A stretch of DNA of 64,000 nucleotides. It comes from Viola odorata (taxonomy: Eukaryota > Streptophyta > Magnoliopsida > Malpighiales > Violaceae). A program made the position numbers and the translations under genes. The stretch covers positions 8,434,501-8,498,500 of the forward strand of contig OY829539.1 of assembly GCA_963691705.1 (NCBI GenBank), read 5' to 3'. The notes beneath the pieces are model-generated. The model was given only the letters and a program-made list of their open reading frames with translations, searched no databases and was not told where the DNA came from. Below, in pieces: positions 9,775 to 22,806 of this stretch (its first letter is position 1; each line of letters starts with the position of its first letter).

Positions 9775-12700
9775 GATCAAGGCCAAGAAGCAGAAATGTG
9801 CGAAAAGACATACTTTCTGGGAAATTTCAGAAGAGTTTAAGCTTCAAGACTAGCGTCGGGACCATAGACACCAATTTCTCCATGTACTAATGTACTCGGT
9901 TTGATATGCAAACTCTATTTTTGTGCTGTGTTATCTGCATTTTGAGTGACTAAATATATAGCCTTGTTTGCGAGCGAGTGAGTAAACACATATCTGGTGA
10001 GGGCTGCTCGTGACTAGGCCTGATGTGGAAAAGTTCTACCTTTGGGGTCGGTATCCCAATGCTTTAATGCAGGTGTGCATCTAGGCAGGAAGCGCCTTAT
10101 CGAGACCTGGACAATTGACGGGTTTGATCATTCCAGTGCTTTGGTTGTTTGTGTTCATGTTTTGGTACTGTTTTTAATTTTGTGAATCCTGAAGGGCGGG
10201 CATTGGGCAGTGTGGGGATATTTGATTACATGTATTTTATGCATGTTTTTCCTTCCATTCTTACCTCGATTTAGGCCTTGATACTACTAATTCGCTCGGG
10301 TTTCAATCTTTATCGCAGATCAAGGCCAAGAAGCAGAAATGTGCTAAAAGACATACTTTCTGGGAAATTTCAGAAGAGTTTAAGCTTCAAGACTAGCGTC
10401 GAGACCATAGACACCAATTTCTCCATGTACTAATGTACTTGGATTGATATGCAAACTCTATTTTTGTGCTGTGTTATCTGCATTTTGAGTGACTAAACAT
10501 ATAGCCTTGTTTACGAGCGAGTGAGTAAACACATATCTGGTGAGGGCTGCTCGTGACTAGGCCTGATATGGAAAAGTTCTACCTTTGGGGTCGGTATCCC
10601 AATGCTTTAATGCAGGTGTGCATCTAGGCAGGAAGCGCCTTATCGAGACCTGGACAATTGACGGGTTTGATCATTCCAGTGCTTTGGTTGTTTGTGTTCA
10701 TGTTTTGGTACTGTTTTTAATTTTGTGAATGCTCAAGGGCGACCATTGGGCAGTGTGGGGATATTTGATTACATGTATTTTATGCATGTTTTTCCTTCCA
10801 TTCTTACCTCGATTTAGGCCTTGATACTACTAATTCGCTCGTGTTTCCATCTTTATCGCAGATCAAGGCCAAGAAGCAGAAATGTGCTAAAAGACATACT
10901 TTCTGGGAAATTTCAGAAGAGTTTAAGCTTCAAGACTAGCGTCGAGACCATAGACACCAATTTCTCCATGTACTAATGTACTCGGATTGATATGCAAACT
11001 CTATTTTTGTGCTGTGTTATCTGCATTTTAAGTGACTAAACATATAGCCTTGTTTGCGAGCGAGTGAGTAAACACATATCTGGTGAGGGCTGCTCGTGAC
11101 TAGGCCTGATGTGGAAAAGTTCTACCTTTGGGGTCGGTATCCCAATGCTTTAATGCAGGTGTGCATCTAGGCAGGAAGCACCTTATCGAGACCTTGATAA
11201 TTAACGGGTTTGATCATTCCAGTGCTTTGGTTGTTTGTGTTCATGTTTTGGGACAGTTTTTAATTTTGTGAATGCTCAAGGGCGAGCATTGGGCAGTGTG
11301 GGGATATTTGATTACATGTATTTTATGCATGTTTTTCCTTCCATTCTTACCTCGATTTAGGCCTTGATACTACTAATTCGCTCGTGTTTCCATCTTTATC
11401 GCAGATCAAGGCCAAGAAGCAGAAATGTGCTAAAAGGAATACTTTCTGGGAAATTTTAGAAGAGTTTAAGCTTCAAGACTAGCGTCGAGACCATAGACAC
11501 CAATTTCTCCATGTACTAATGTACTCGGATTGATATGCAAACTCTATTTTTGTGTTGTGTTATCTGCATTTTGAGTGACTAAACATATAGCCTTGTTTGC
11601 GAGCGAGTGAGTAAACACATATCTGGTGAGGGCTGCTCGTGACTAGGCCTGATATGGAAAAGTTCTACCTTTGGGGTCGGTATCCCAATGCTTTAATGCA
11701 GGTGTGCATCTAGGCAGGAAGCGCCTTATCGAGACCTTGATAATTAACGGGTTTGATCATTCCAGTGCTTTCGTTGTTTGTGTTCATGTTTTGGGACTGT
11801 TTTTAATTTTGTGAATGCTCAAGGGCGACCATTGGGCAGTGTGGGGATATTTGATTACATGTATTTTATGCATGTTTTTCCTTCCATTCTTACCTTGATT
11901 TAGGCCTTGATACTACTAATTCGCTCGTGTTTCCATCTTTATCGCAGATCAAGGCCAAGAAGCAGAAATGTGCGAAAAGACATACTTTCTGGGAAATTTC
12001 AGAAGAGTTTAAGCTTCAAGACTAGCGTCGAGACCATAGACACCAATTTCTCCATGTACTAATGTACTCGGATTGATATGCAAACTCTATTTTTGTGCTG
12101 TGTTATCTGCATTTTGAGTGACTAAACATATAGCCTTGTTTGCGAGCGAGTGAGTAAACACATATCTGGTGAGGGCTGCTCGTGACTAGGCCTGATGTGG
12201 AAAAGTTCTACCTTTGGGGTAGGTATCCCAATGCTTTAATGCAGGTGTGCATCTAGGCAGGAAGCGCCTTATCGAGACCTGGACAATTGACGGGTTTGAT
12301 CATTCCAGTGCTTTGGTTGTTTGTGTTCATGCTTTGGTACTGTTTTTAATTTTGTGAATGCTCAAGGGCGACCATTGGGCAGTGTGGGGATATTTGATTA
12401 CATGTATTTTATGCATGTTTTTCCTTCCATTCTTACCTCGATTTAGGCCTTGATACTACTAATTCGCTCGTGTTTCCATCTTTATCGCAGATCAAGGCCA
12501 AGAAGCAGAAATGTGCTAAAAGACATACTTTCTGGGAAATTTCAGAAGAGTTTAAGCTTCAAGACTAGCGTCGAGACCATAGACACCAATTTCTCCATGT
12601 ACTAATGTACTCGGATTGATATGCAAACTCTATTTTTGTGCTGTGTTATCTGCATTTTGAGTGACTAAACATATAGGCTTGTTTGCGAGCGAGTGAGTAA

Positions 12701-13575
12701 ACACATATCTGGTGAGGGCTGCTCGTGACTAGGCCTGATATGGAAAAGTTCTACCTTTGGGGTCGGTATCCCAATGCTTTAATGCAGGTGTGCATCTAGG
12801 CAGGAAGGGCCTTATCGAGACCTTGATAATTAACGGGTTTGATCATTCCAGTGCTTTGGTTGTTTGTGTTCATGTTTTGGGACTGTTTTTAATTTTGTGA
12901 ATGCTCAAGGGCGACCATTGGGCAGTGTGGGGATATTTGATTACATGTATTTTATGCATGTTTTTCCTTCCATTCTTACCTCGATTTAGGCCTTGATACT
13001 ACTAATTCGCTCGTGTTTCCATCTTTATCGCAGATCAAGGCCAAGAAGCAGAAATGTGCGAAAAGACATACTTTCTGGGAAATTTCAGAAGAGTTTAAGC
13101 TTCAAGACTAGCGTCGAGACCATAGACACCAATTTCTCCATGTACTAATGTACTCGGATTGATATGCAAACTCTATTTTTGTGCTGTGTTATCTGCATTT
13201 TGAGTGACTAAACATATAGCCTTGTTTGCGAGCGAGTGAGTAAACACATATCTGGTGAGGGCTGCTCGTGTCTAGGCCTGATGTGGAAAAGTTCTACCTT
13301 TGGGGTCGGTATCCCAATGCTTTAATGCAGGTGTGCATCTAGGCAGGAAGCGCCTTATCGAGACCTGGACAATTGACGGGTTTGATCATTCCAGTGCTTT
13401 GGTTGTTTGTGTTCATGTTTTGGTGCTGTTTTTAATTTTGTGAATGCTCAAGGGCGACCATTGGGCAGTGTGGGGATATTTGATTACATGTATTTTATGC
13501 ATGTTTTTCCTTCCATTCTTACCTCGATTTAGGCCTTGATACTACTAATTCGCTCGTGTTTCCATCTTTATCGCA
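9775..13575 (+). repeat. Seven-copy higher-order unit C-D-F-G-A'-B-A (3801 bp)
   Basis: Copies 19-25. The block opens abruptly with new classes. C has GTCGGGACC (85G), CGGTTTGAT (126T), the cluster 414C/417G/425G/426G and 531A. D has 123T, 251A with the 335G haplotype. F has 335T with 395A and 426G. G has AAAAGGAAT (34G, 35A) and 54T. An A'-type copy, a B copy and an A copy with 393G (GGTGCTG) close it. Copy 19 directly follows the B copy ending the dimer block, with no break in the 543-bp register. Confidence 0.85.
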
Positions 13576-16500
13576 GATCAAGGCCAAGAAGCAGAAATGT
13601 GCGAAAAGACATACTTTCTGGGAAATTTCAGAAGAGTTTAAGCTTCAAGACTAGCGTCGGGACCATAGACACCAATTTCTCCATGTACTAATGTACTCGG
13701 TTTGATATGCAAACTCTATTTTTGTGCTGTGTTATCTGCATTTTGAGTGACTAAACATATAGCCTTGTTTGCGAGCGAGTGAGTAAACACATATCTGGTG
13801 AGGGCTGCTCGTGACTAGGCCTGATGTGGAAAAGTTCTACCTTTGGGGTCGTTATCCCAATGCTTTAATGCAGGTGTGCATCTAGGCAGGAAGCGCCTTA
13901 TCGAGACCTGGACAATTGACGGGTTTGATCATTCCAGTGCTTTGGTTGTTTGTGTTCATGTTTTGGTACTGTTTTTAATTTTGTGAATCCTGAAGGGCGG
14001 GCATTGGGCAGTGTGGGGATATTTGATTACATGTATTTTATGCATGTTTTTCCTTCCATTCTTACCTCGATTTAGGCCTTGATACTACTAATTCGCTCGT
14101 GTTTCAATCTTTATCGCAGATCAAGGCCAAGAAGCAGAAATGTGCTAAAAGACATACTTTCTGGGAAATTTCAGAAGAGTTTAAGCTTCAAGACTAGCGT
14201 CGAGACCATAGACACCAATTTCTCCATGTACTAATGTACTTGGATTGATATGCAAACTCTATTTTTGTGCTGTGTTATCTGCATTTTGAGTGACTAAACA
14301 TATAGCCTTGTTTGCGAGCGAGTGAGTAAACACATATCTGGTGAGGGCTGCTCGTGACTAGGCCTGATATGGAAAAGTTCTACCTTTGGGGTCGGTATCC
14401 CAATGCTTTAATGCAGGTGTGCATCTAGGCAGGAAGCGCCTTATCGAGACCTGGACAATTGACGGGTTTGATCATTCCAGTGCTTTGGTTGTTTGTGTTC
14501 ATGTTTTGGTACTGTTTTTAATTTTGTGAATGCTCAAGGGCGACCATTGGGCAGTGTGGGGATATTTGATTACATGTATTTTATGCATGTTTTTCCTTCC
14601 ATTCTTACCTCGATTTAGGCCTTGATACTACTAATTCGCTCGTGTTTCCATCTTTATCGCAGATCAAGGCCAAGAAGCAGAAATGTGCTAAAAGACATAC
14701 TTTCTGGGCAATTTCAGAAGAGTTTAAGCTTCAAGACTAGCGTCGAGACCATAGACACCAATTTCTCCATGTACTAATGTACTCGGATTGATATGCAAAC
14801 TCTATTTTTGTGCTGTGTTATCTGCATTTTGAGTGACTAAACATATAGCCTTGTTTGCGAGCGAGTGAGTAAACACATATCTGGTGAGGGCTGCTCGTGA
14901 CTAGGCCTGATGTGGAAAAGTTCTACCTTTGGGGTCGGTATCCCAATGCTTTAATGCAGGTGTGCATCTAGGCAGGAAGCGCCTTATCGAGACCTTGATA
15001 ATTAACGGGTTTGATCATTCCAGTGCTTTGGTTGTTTGTGTTCATGTTTTGGGACAGTTTTTAATTTTGTGAATGCTCAAGGGCGAGCATTGGGCAGTGT
15101 GGGGATATTTGATTACATGTATTTTATGCATGTTTTTCCTTCCATTCTTACCTCGATTTAGGCCTTGATACTACTAATTCGCTCGTGTTTCCATCTTTAT
15201 CGCAGATCAAGGCCAAGAAGCAGAAATGTGCTAAAAGGAATACTTTCTGGGAAATTTTAGAAGAGTTTAAGCTTCAAGACTAGCGTCGAGACCATAGACA
15301 CCAATTTCTCCATGTACTAATGTACTCGGATTGATATGCAAACTCTATTTTTGTGCTGTGTTATCTGCATTTTGAGTGACTAAACATATAGCCTTGTTTG
15401 CGAGCGAGTGAGTAAACACATATCTGGTGAGGGCTGCTCGTGACTAGGCCTGATATGGAAAAGTTCTACCTTTGGGGTCGGTATCCCAATGCTTTAATGC
15501 AGGTGTGCATCTAGGCAGGAAGCGCCTTATCGAGACCTTGATAATTAACGGGTTTGATCATTCCAGTGCTTTGGTTGTTTGTGTTCATGTTTTGGGACTG
15601 TTTTTAATTTTGTGAATGCTCAAGGGCGACCATTGGGCAGTGTGGGGATATTTGATTACATGTATTTTATGCATGTTTTTCCTTCCATTCTTACCTCGAT
15701 TTAGGCCTTGATACTACTAATTCGCTCGTGTTTCCATCTTTATCGCAGATCAAGGCCAAGAAGAAGAAATGTGCGAAAAGACATACTTTCTGGGAAATTT
15801 CAGAAGAGTTTAAGCTTCAAGACTAGCGTCGAGACCATAGACACCAATTTCTCCATGTACTAATGTACTCGGATTGATATGCAAACTCTATTTTTGTGCT
15901 GTGTTATCTGCATTTTGAGTGACTAAACATATAGCCTTGTTTGCGAGCGAGTGAGTAAACACATATCTGGTGAGGGCTGCTCGTGTCTAGGCCTGATGTG
16001 GAAAAGTTCTACCTTTGGGGTCGGTATCCCAATGCTTTAATGCAGGTGTGCATCTAGGCAGGAAGCGCCTTATCGAGACCTGGACAATTGACGGGTTTGA
16101 TCATTCCAGTGCTTTGGTTGTTTGTGTTCATGTTTTGGTGCTGTTTTTAATTTTGTGAATGCTCAAGGGCGACCATTGGGCAGTGTGGGGATATTTGATT
16201 ACATGTATTTTATGCATGTTTTTCCTTCCATTCTTACCTCGATTTAGGCCTTGATACTAGTAATTCGCTCGTGTTTCCATCTTTATCGCAGATCAAGGCC
16301 AAGAAGCAGAAATGTGCTAAAAGACATACTTTCTGGGAAATTTCAGAAGTGTTTAAGCTTCAAGACTAGCGTCGAGACCATAGACACCAATTTCTCCATG
16401 TACTAATGTACTCGGATTGATATGCAAACTCTATTTTTGTGCTGTGTTATCTGCATTTTGAGTGACTAAACATATAGGCTTGTTTGCGAGCGAGTGAGTA

Positions 16501-18462
16501 AACACATATCTGGTGAGGGCTGCTCGTGACTAGGCCTGATATGGAAAAGTTCTACCTTTGGGGTCGGTATCCCAATGCTTTAATGCAGGTGTGCATCTAG
16601 GCAGGAAGCGCCTTATCGAGACCTTGATAATTAACGGGTTTGATCATTCCAGTGCTTTGGTTGTTTGTGTTCATGTTTTGGGACAGTTTTTAATTTTGTG
16701 AATGCTCAAGGGCGAGCATTGGGCAGTGTGGGGATATTTGATTACATGTATTTTATGCATGTTTTTCCTTCCATTCTTACCTCGATTTAGGCCTTGATAC
16801 TACTAATTCGCTCGTGTTTCCATCTTTATCGCAGATCAAGGCCAAGAAGCAGAAATGTGCTAAAAGGAATACTTTCTGGGAAATTTTAGAAGAGTTTAAG
16901 CTTCAAGACTAGCGTCGAGACCATAGACACCAATTTCTCCATGTACTAATGTACTCGGATTGATATGCAAACTCTATTTTTGTGCTGTGTTATCTGCATT
17001 TTGAGTGACTAAACATATAGCCTTGTTTGCGAGCGAGTGAGTAAACACATATCTGGTGAGGGCTGCTCGTGACTAGGCCTGATATGGAAAAGTTCTACCT
17101 TTGGGGTCGGTATCCCAATGCTTTAATGCAGGTGTGCATCTAGGCAGGAAGCGCCTTATCGAGACCTTGATAATTAACGGGTTTGATCATTCCAGTGCTT
17201 TGGTTGTTTGTGTTCATGTTTTGGGACTGTTTTTAATTTTGTGAATGCTCAAGGGCGACCATTGGGCAGTGTGGGGATATTTGATTACATGTATTTTATG
17301 CATGTTTTTCCTTCCATTCTTACCTCGATTTAGGCCTTGATACTACTAATTCGCTCGTGTTTCCATCTTTATCGCAGATCAAGGCCAAGAAGAAGAAATG
17401 TGCGAAAAGACATACTTTCTGGGAAATTTCAGAAGAGTTTAAGCTTCAAGACTAGCGTCGAGACCATAGACACCAATTTCTCCATGTACTAATGTACTCG
17501 GATTGATATGCAAACTCTATTTTTGTGCTGTGTTATCTGCATTTTGAGTGACTAAACATATAGCCTTGTTTGCGAGCGAGTGAGTAAACACATATCTGGT
17601 GAGGGCTGCTCGTGTCTAGGCCTGATGTGGAAAAGTTCTACCTTTGGGGTCGGTATCCCAATGCTTTAATGCAGGTGTGCATCTAGGCAGGAAGCGCCTT
17701 ATCGAGACCTGGACAATTGACGGGTTTGATCATTCCAGTGCTTTGGTTGTTTGTGTTCATGTTTTGGTGCTGTTTTTAATTTTGTGAATGCTCAAGGGCG
17801 ACCATTGGGCAGTGTGGGGATATTTGATTACATGTATTTTATGCATGTTTTTCCTTCCATTCTTACCTCGATTTAGGCCTTGATACTAGTAATTCGCTCG
17901 TGTTTCCATCTTTATCGCAGATCAAGGCCAAGAAGCAGAAATGTGCTAAAAGACATACTTTCTGGGAAATTTCAGAAGTGTTTAAGCTTCAAGACTAGCG
18001 TCGAGACCATAGACACCAATTTCTCCATGTACTAATGTACTCGGATTGATATGCAAACTCTATTTTTGTGCTGTGTTATCTGCATTTTGAGTGACTAAAC
18101 ATATAGGCTTGTTTGCGAGCGAGTGAGTAAACACATATCTGGTGAGGGCTGCTCGTGACTAGGCCTGATATGGAAAAGTTCTACCTTTGGGGTCGGTATC
18201 CCAATGCTTTAATGCAGGTGTGCATCTAGGCAGGAAGGGCCTTATCGAGACCTTGATAATTAACGGGTTTGATCATTCCAGTGCTTTGGTTGTTTGTGTT
18301 CATGTTTTGGGACTGTTTTTAATTTTGTGAATGCTCAAGGGCGACCATTGGGCAGTGTGGGGATATTTGATTACATGTATTTTATGCATGTTTTTCCTTC
18401 CATTCTTACCTCGATTTAGGCCTTGATACTACTAATTCGCTCGTGTTTCCATCTTTATCGCA
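13576..18462 (+). repeat. Second C-D-F-G-A-B iteration with an internal trimer duplication
   Basis: Copies 26-34 read C, D, F, G, A, (B/F hybrid), G, A, B. If the extra three copies are removed the order is C-D-F-G-A-B. The F copy (28) now has 48C (GGGCAATTT). The two A copies (30 at 15748 and 33 at 17377) share three private variants: 17A (AAGAAGAAG), 393G, and ACTAGTAATT near the end, so they are recent sisters. Confidence 0.85.
15205..18462 (+). repeat. Tandem three-copy duplication (1629-bp offset)
   Basis: Copies 29-31 (15205-16833) repeat as copies 32-34 (16834-18462). Shared rare markers are 34G/35A/54T in copies 29 and 32, 17A plus ACTAGTAATT in 30 and 33, and 60T in 31 and 34. Copy 31 (16291-16833) is the junction. 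Its first half matches copy 34 (60T, 188G, 251A), while its second half (319C, 335T, 395A, 426G) matches the F copy at 14662. This is what an in-register unequal crossover between a B and an F monomer would leave, with the switch between 251 and 319 of the unit. Confidence 0.8.
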
Positions 18463-21400
18463 GATCAAGGCCAAGAAGCAGAAATGTGCGAAAAGACATA
18501 CTTTCTGGGAAATTTCAGAAGAGTTTAAGCTTCAAGACTAGCGTCGGGACCATAGACACCAATTTCTCCATGTACTAATGTACTCGGTTTGATATGCAAA
18601 CTCTATTTTTGTGCTGTGTTATCTGTATTTTGAGTGACTAAACATATAGCCTTGTTTGCGAGCGAGTGAGTAAACACATATCTGGTGAGGGCTGCTCGTG
18701 ACTAGGCCTGATGTGGAAAAGTTCTACCTTTGGGGTCGGTATCCCAATGCTTTAATGCAGGTGTGCATCTAGGCAGGAAGCGCCTTATCGAGACCTGGAC
18801 AATTGACGGGTTTGATCATTCCAGTGCTTTGGTTGTTTGTGTTCATGTTTTGGTACTGTTTTTAATTTTGTGAATCCTGAAGGGCGGGCATTGGGCAGTG
18901 TGGGGATATTTGATTACATGTATTTTATGCATGTTTTTCCTTCCATTCTTACCTCGATTTAGGCCTTGATACTACTAATTCGCTCGTGTTTCAATCTTTA
19001 TCGCAGATCAAGGCCAAGAAGCAGAAATGTGCTAAAAGACATACTTTCTGGGAAATTTCAGAAGAGTTTAAGCTTCAAGACTAGCGTCGAGACCATAGAC
19101 ACCAATTTCTCCATGTACTAATGTACTTGGATTGATATGCAAACTCTATTTTTGTGCTGTGTTATCTGCATTTTGAGTGACTAAACATATAGCCTTGTTT
19201 GCGAGCGAGTGAGTAAACACATATCTGGTGAGGGCTGCTCGTGACTAGGCCTGATATGGAAAAGTTCTACCTTTGGGGTCGGTATCCCAATGCTTTAATG
19301 CAGGTGTGCATCTAGGCAGGAAGCGCCTTATCGAGACCTGGACAATTGACGGGTTTGATCATTCCAGTGCTTTGGTTGTTTGTGTTCATGTTTTGGTACT
19401 GTTTTTAATTTTGTGAATGCTCAAGGGCGACCATTGGGCAGTGTGGGGATATTTGATTACATGTATTTTATGCATGTTTTTCCTTCCATTCTTACCTCGA
19501 TTTAGGCCTTGATACTACTAATTCGCTCGTGTTTCCATCTTTATCGCAGATCAAGGCCAAGAAGCAGAAATGTGCTAAAAGACATACTTTCTGGGCAATT
19601 TCAGAAGAGTTTAAGCTTCAAGACTAGCGTCGAGACCATAGACACCAATTTCTCCATGTACTAATGTACTCGGATTGATATGCAAACTCTATTTTTGTGC
19701 TGTGTTATCTGCATTTTGAGTGACTAAACATATAGCCTTGTTTGCGAGCGAGTGAGTAAACACATATCTGGTGAGGGCTGCTCGTGACTAGGCCTGATGT
19801 GGAAAAGTTCTACCTTTGGGGTCGGTATCCCAATGCTTTAATGCAGGTGTGCATCTAGGCAGGAAGCGCCTTATCGAGACCTTGATAATTAACGGGTTTG
19901 ATCATTCCAGTGCTTTGGTTGTTTGTGTTCATGTTTTGGGACAGTTTTTAATTTTGTGAATGCTCAAGGGCGAGCATTGGGCAGTGTGGGGATATTTGAT
20001 TACATGTATTTTATGCATGTTTTTCCTTCCATTCTTACCTCGATTTAGGCCTTGATACTACTAATTCGCTCGTGTTTCCATCTTTATCGCAGATCAAGGC
20101 CAAGAAGCAGAAATGTGCTAAAAGGAATACTTTCGGGGAAATTTTAGAAGAGTTTAAGCTTCAAGACTAGCGTCGAGACCATAGACACCAATTTCTCCAT
20201 GTACTAATGTACTCGGATTGATATGCAAACTCTATTTTTGTGCTGTGTTATCTGCATTTTGAGTGACTAAACATATAGCCTTGTTTGCGAGCGAGTGAGT
20301 AAACACATATCTGGTGAGGGCTGCTCGTGACTAGGCCTGATGTGGAAAAGTTCTACCTTTGGGGTCGGTATCCCAATGCTTTAATGCAGGTGTGCATCTA
20401 GGCAGGAAGCGCCTTATCGAGACCTTGATAATTAACGGGTTTGATCATTCCAGTGCTTTGGTTGTTTGTGTTCATGTTTTGGGACAGTTTTTAATTTTGT
20501 GAATGCTCAAGGGCGAGCATTGGGCAGTGTGGGGATATTTGATTACATGTATTTTATGCATGTTTTTCCTTCCATTCTTACCTCGATTTAGGCCTTGATA
20601 CTACTAATTCGCTCGTGTTTCCATCTTTATCGCAGATCAAGGCCAAGAAGCAGAAATGTGCGAAAAGACATACTTTCTGGGAAATTTCAGAAGAGTTTAA
20701 GGTTCAAGACTAGCGTCGGGACCATAGACACCAATTTCTCCATGTACTAATGTACTCGGTTTGATATGCAAACTCTATTTTTGTGCTGTGTTATCTGCAT
20801 TTTGAGTGACTAAACATATAGCCTTGTTTGCGAGCGAGTGAGTAAACACATATCTGGTGAGGGCTGCTCGTGACTAGGCCTGATGTGGAAAAGTTCTACC
20901 TTTGGGGTCGGTATCCCAATGCTTTAATGCAGGTGTGCATCTAGGCAGGAAGCGCCTTATCGAGACCTGGACAATTGACGGGTTTGATCATTCCAGTGCT
21001 TTGGTTGTTTGTGTTCATGTTTTGGTACTGTTTTTAATTTTGTGAATCCTGAAGGGCGGGCATTGGGCAGTGTGGGGATATTTGATTACATGTATTTTAT
21101 GCATGTTTTTCCTTCCATTCTTACCTCGATTTAGGCCTTGATACTACTAATTCGCTCGTGTTTCAATCTTTATCGCAGATCAAGGCCAAGAAGCAGAAAT
21201 GTGCTAAAAGACATACTTTCTGGGAAATTTCAGAAGAGTTTAAGCTTCAAGACTAGCGTCGAGACCATAGACACCAATTTCTCCATGTACTAATGTACTT
21301 GGATTGATATGCAAACTCTATTTTTGTGCTGTGTTATCTGCATTTTGAGTGACTAAACATATAGCCTTGTTTGCGAGCGAGTGAGTAAACACATATCTGG

Positions 21401-22806
21401 TGAGGGCTGCTCGTGACTAGGCCTGATATGGAAAAGTTCTACCTTTGGGGTCGGTATCCCAATGCTTTAATGCAGGTGTGCATCTAGGCAGGAAGCGCCT
21501 TATCGAGACCTGGACAATTGACGGGTTTGATCATTCCAGTGCTTTGGTTGTTTGTGTTCATGTTTTGGTACTGTTTTTAATTTTGTGAATGCTCAAGGGC
21601 GACCATTGGGCAGTGTGGGGATATTTGATTACATGTATTTTATGCATGTTTTTCCTTCCATTCTTACCTCGATTTAGGCCTTGATACTACTAATTCGCTC
21701 GTGTTTCCATCTTTATCGCAGATCAAGGCCAAGAAGCAGAAATGTGCTAAAAGACATACTTTCTGGGCAATTTCAGAAGAGTTTAAGCTTCAAGACTAGC
21801 GTCGAGACCATAGACACCAATTTCTCCATGTACTAATGTACTCGGATTGATATGCAAACTCTATTTTTGTGCTGTGTTATCTGCATTTTGAGTGACTAAA
21901 CATATAGCCTTGTTTGCGAGCGAGTGAGTAAACACATATCTGGTGAGGGCTGCTCGTGACTAGGCCTGATGTGGAAAAGTTCTACCTTTGGGGTCGGTAT
22001 CCCAATGCTTTAATGCAGGTGTGCATCTAGGCAGGAAGCGCCTTATCGAGACCTTGATAATTAACGGGTTTGATCATTCCAGTGCTTTGGTTGTTTGTGT
22101 TCATGTTTTGGGACAGTTTTTAATTTTGTGAATGCTCAAGGGCGAGCATTGGGCAGTGTGGGGATATTTGATTACATGTATTTTATGCATGTTTTTCCTT
22201 CCATTCTTACCTCGATTTAGGCCTTGATACTACTAATTCGCTCGTGTTTCCATCTTTATCGCAGATCAAGGCCAAGAAGCAGAAATGTGCTAAAAGGAAT
22301 ACTTTCTGGGAAATTTTAGAAGAGTTTAAGCTTCAAGACTAGCGTCGAGACCATAGACACCAATCTCTCCATGTACTAATGTACTCGGATTGATATGCAA
22401 ACTCTATTTTTGTGCTGTGTTATCTGCATTTTGAGTGACTAAACATATAGCCTTGTTTGCGAGCGAGTGAGTAAACACATATCTGGTGAGGGCTGCTCGT
22501 GACTAGGCCTGATATGGAAAAGTTCTACCTTTGGGGTCGGTATCCCAATGCTTTAATGCAGGTGTGCATCTAGGCAGGAAGCGCCTTATCGAGACCTTGA
22601 TAATTAACGGGTTTGATCATTCCAGTGCTTTGGTTGTTTGTGTTCATGTTTTGGGACTGTTTTTAATTTTGTGAATGCTCAAGGGCGACCATTGGGCAGT
22701 GTGGGGATATTTGATTACATGTATTTTATGCATGTTTTTCCTTCCATTCTTACCTTGATTTAGGCCTTGATACTACTAATTCGCTCGTGTTTCCATCTTT
22801 ATCGCA
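18463..22806 (+). repeat. Tandem four-copy duplication C-D-F-G (2172-bp offset)
   Basis: Copies 35-38 (18463-20634) repeat as 39-42 (20635-22806). C, D (123T) and F (48C, 395A, 426G) recur in the same order. Copy 38 starts as G (34G, 35A) but carries 251G, 395A and 426G, so it is a G/F hybrid and probably marks the junction. Copy 42 is an ordinary G. Private changes such as TTCGGGGAA (copy 38) and AAGGTTCAAG (copy 39, which loses the AAGCTT site) arose after the duplication or differed before it. Confidence 0.8.
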
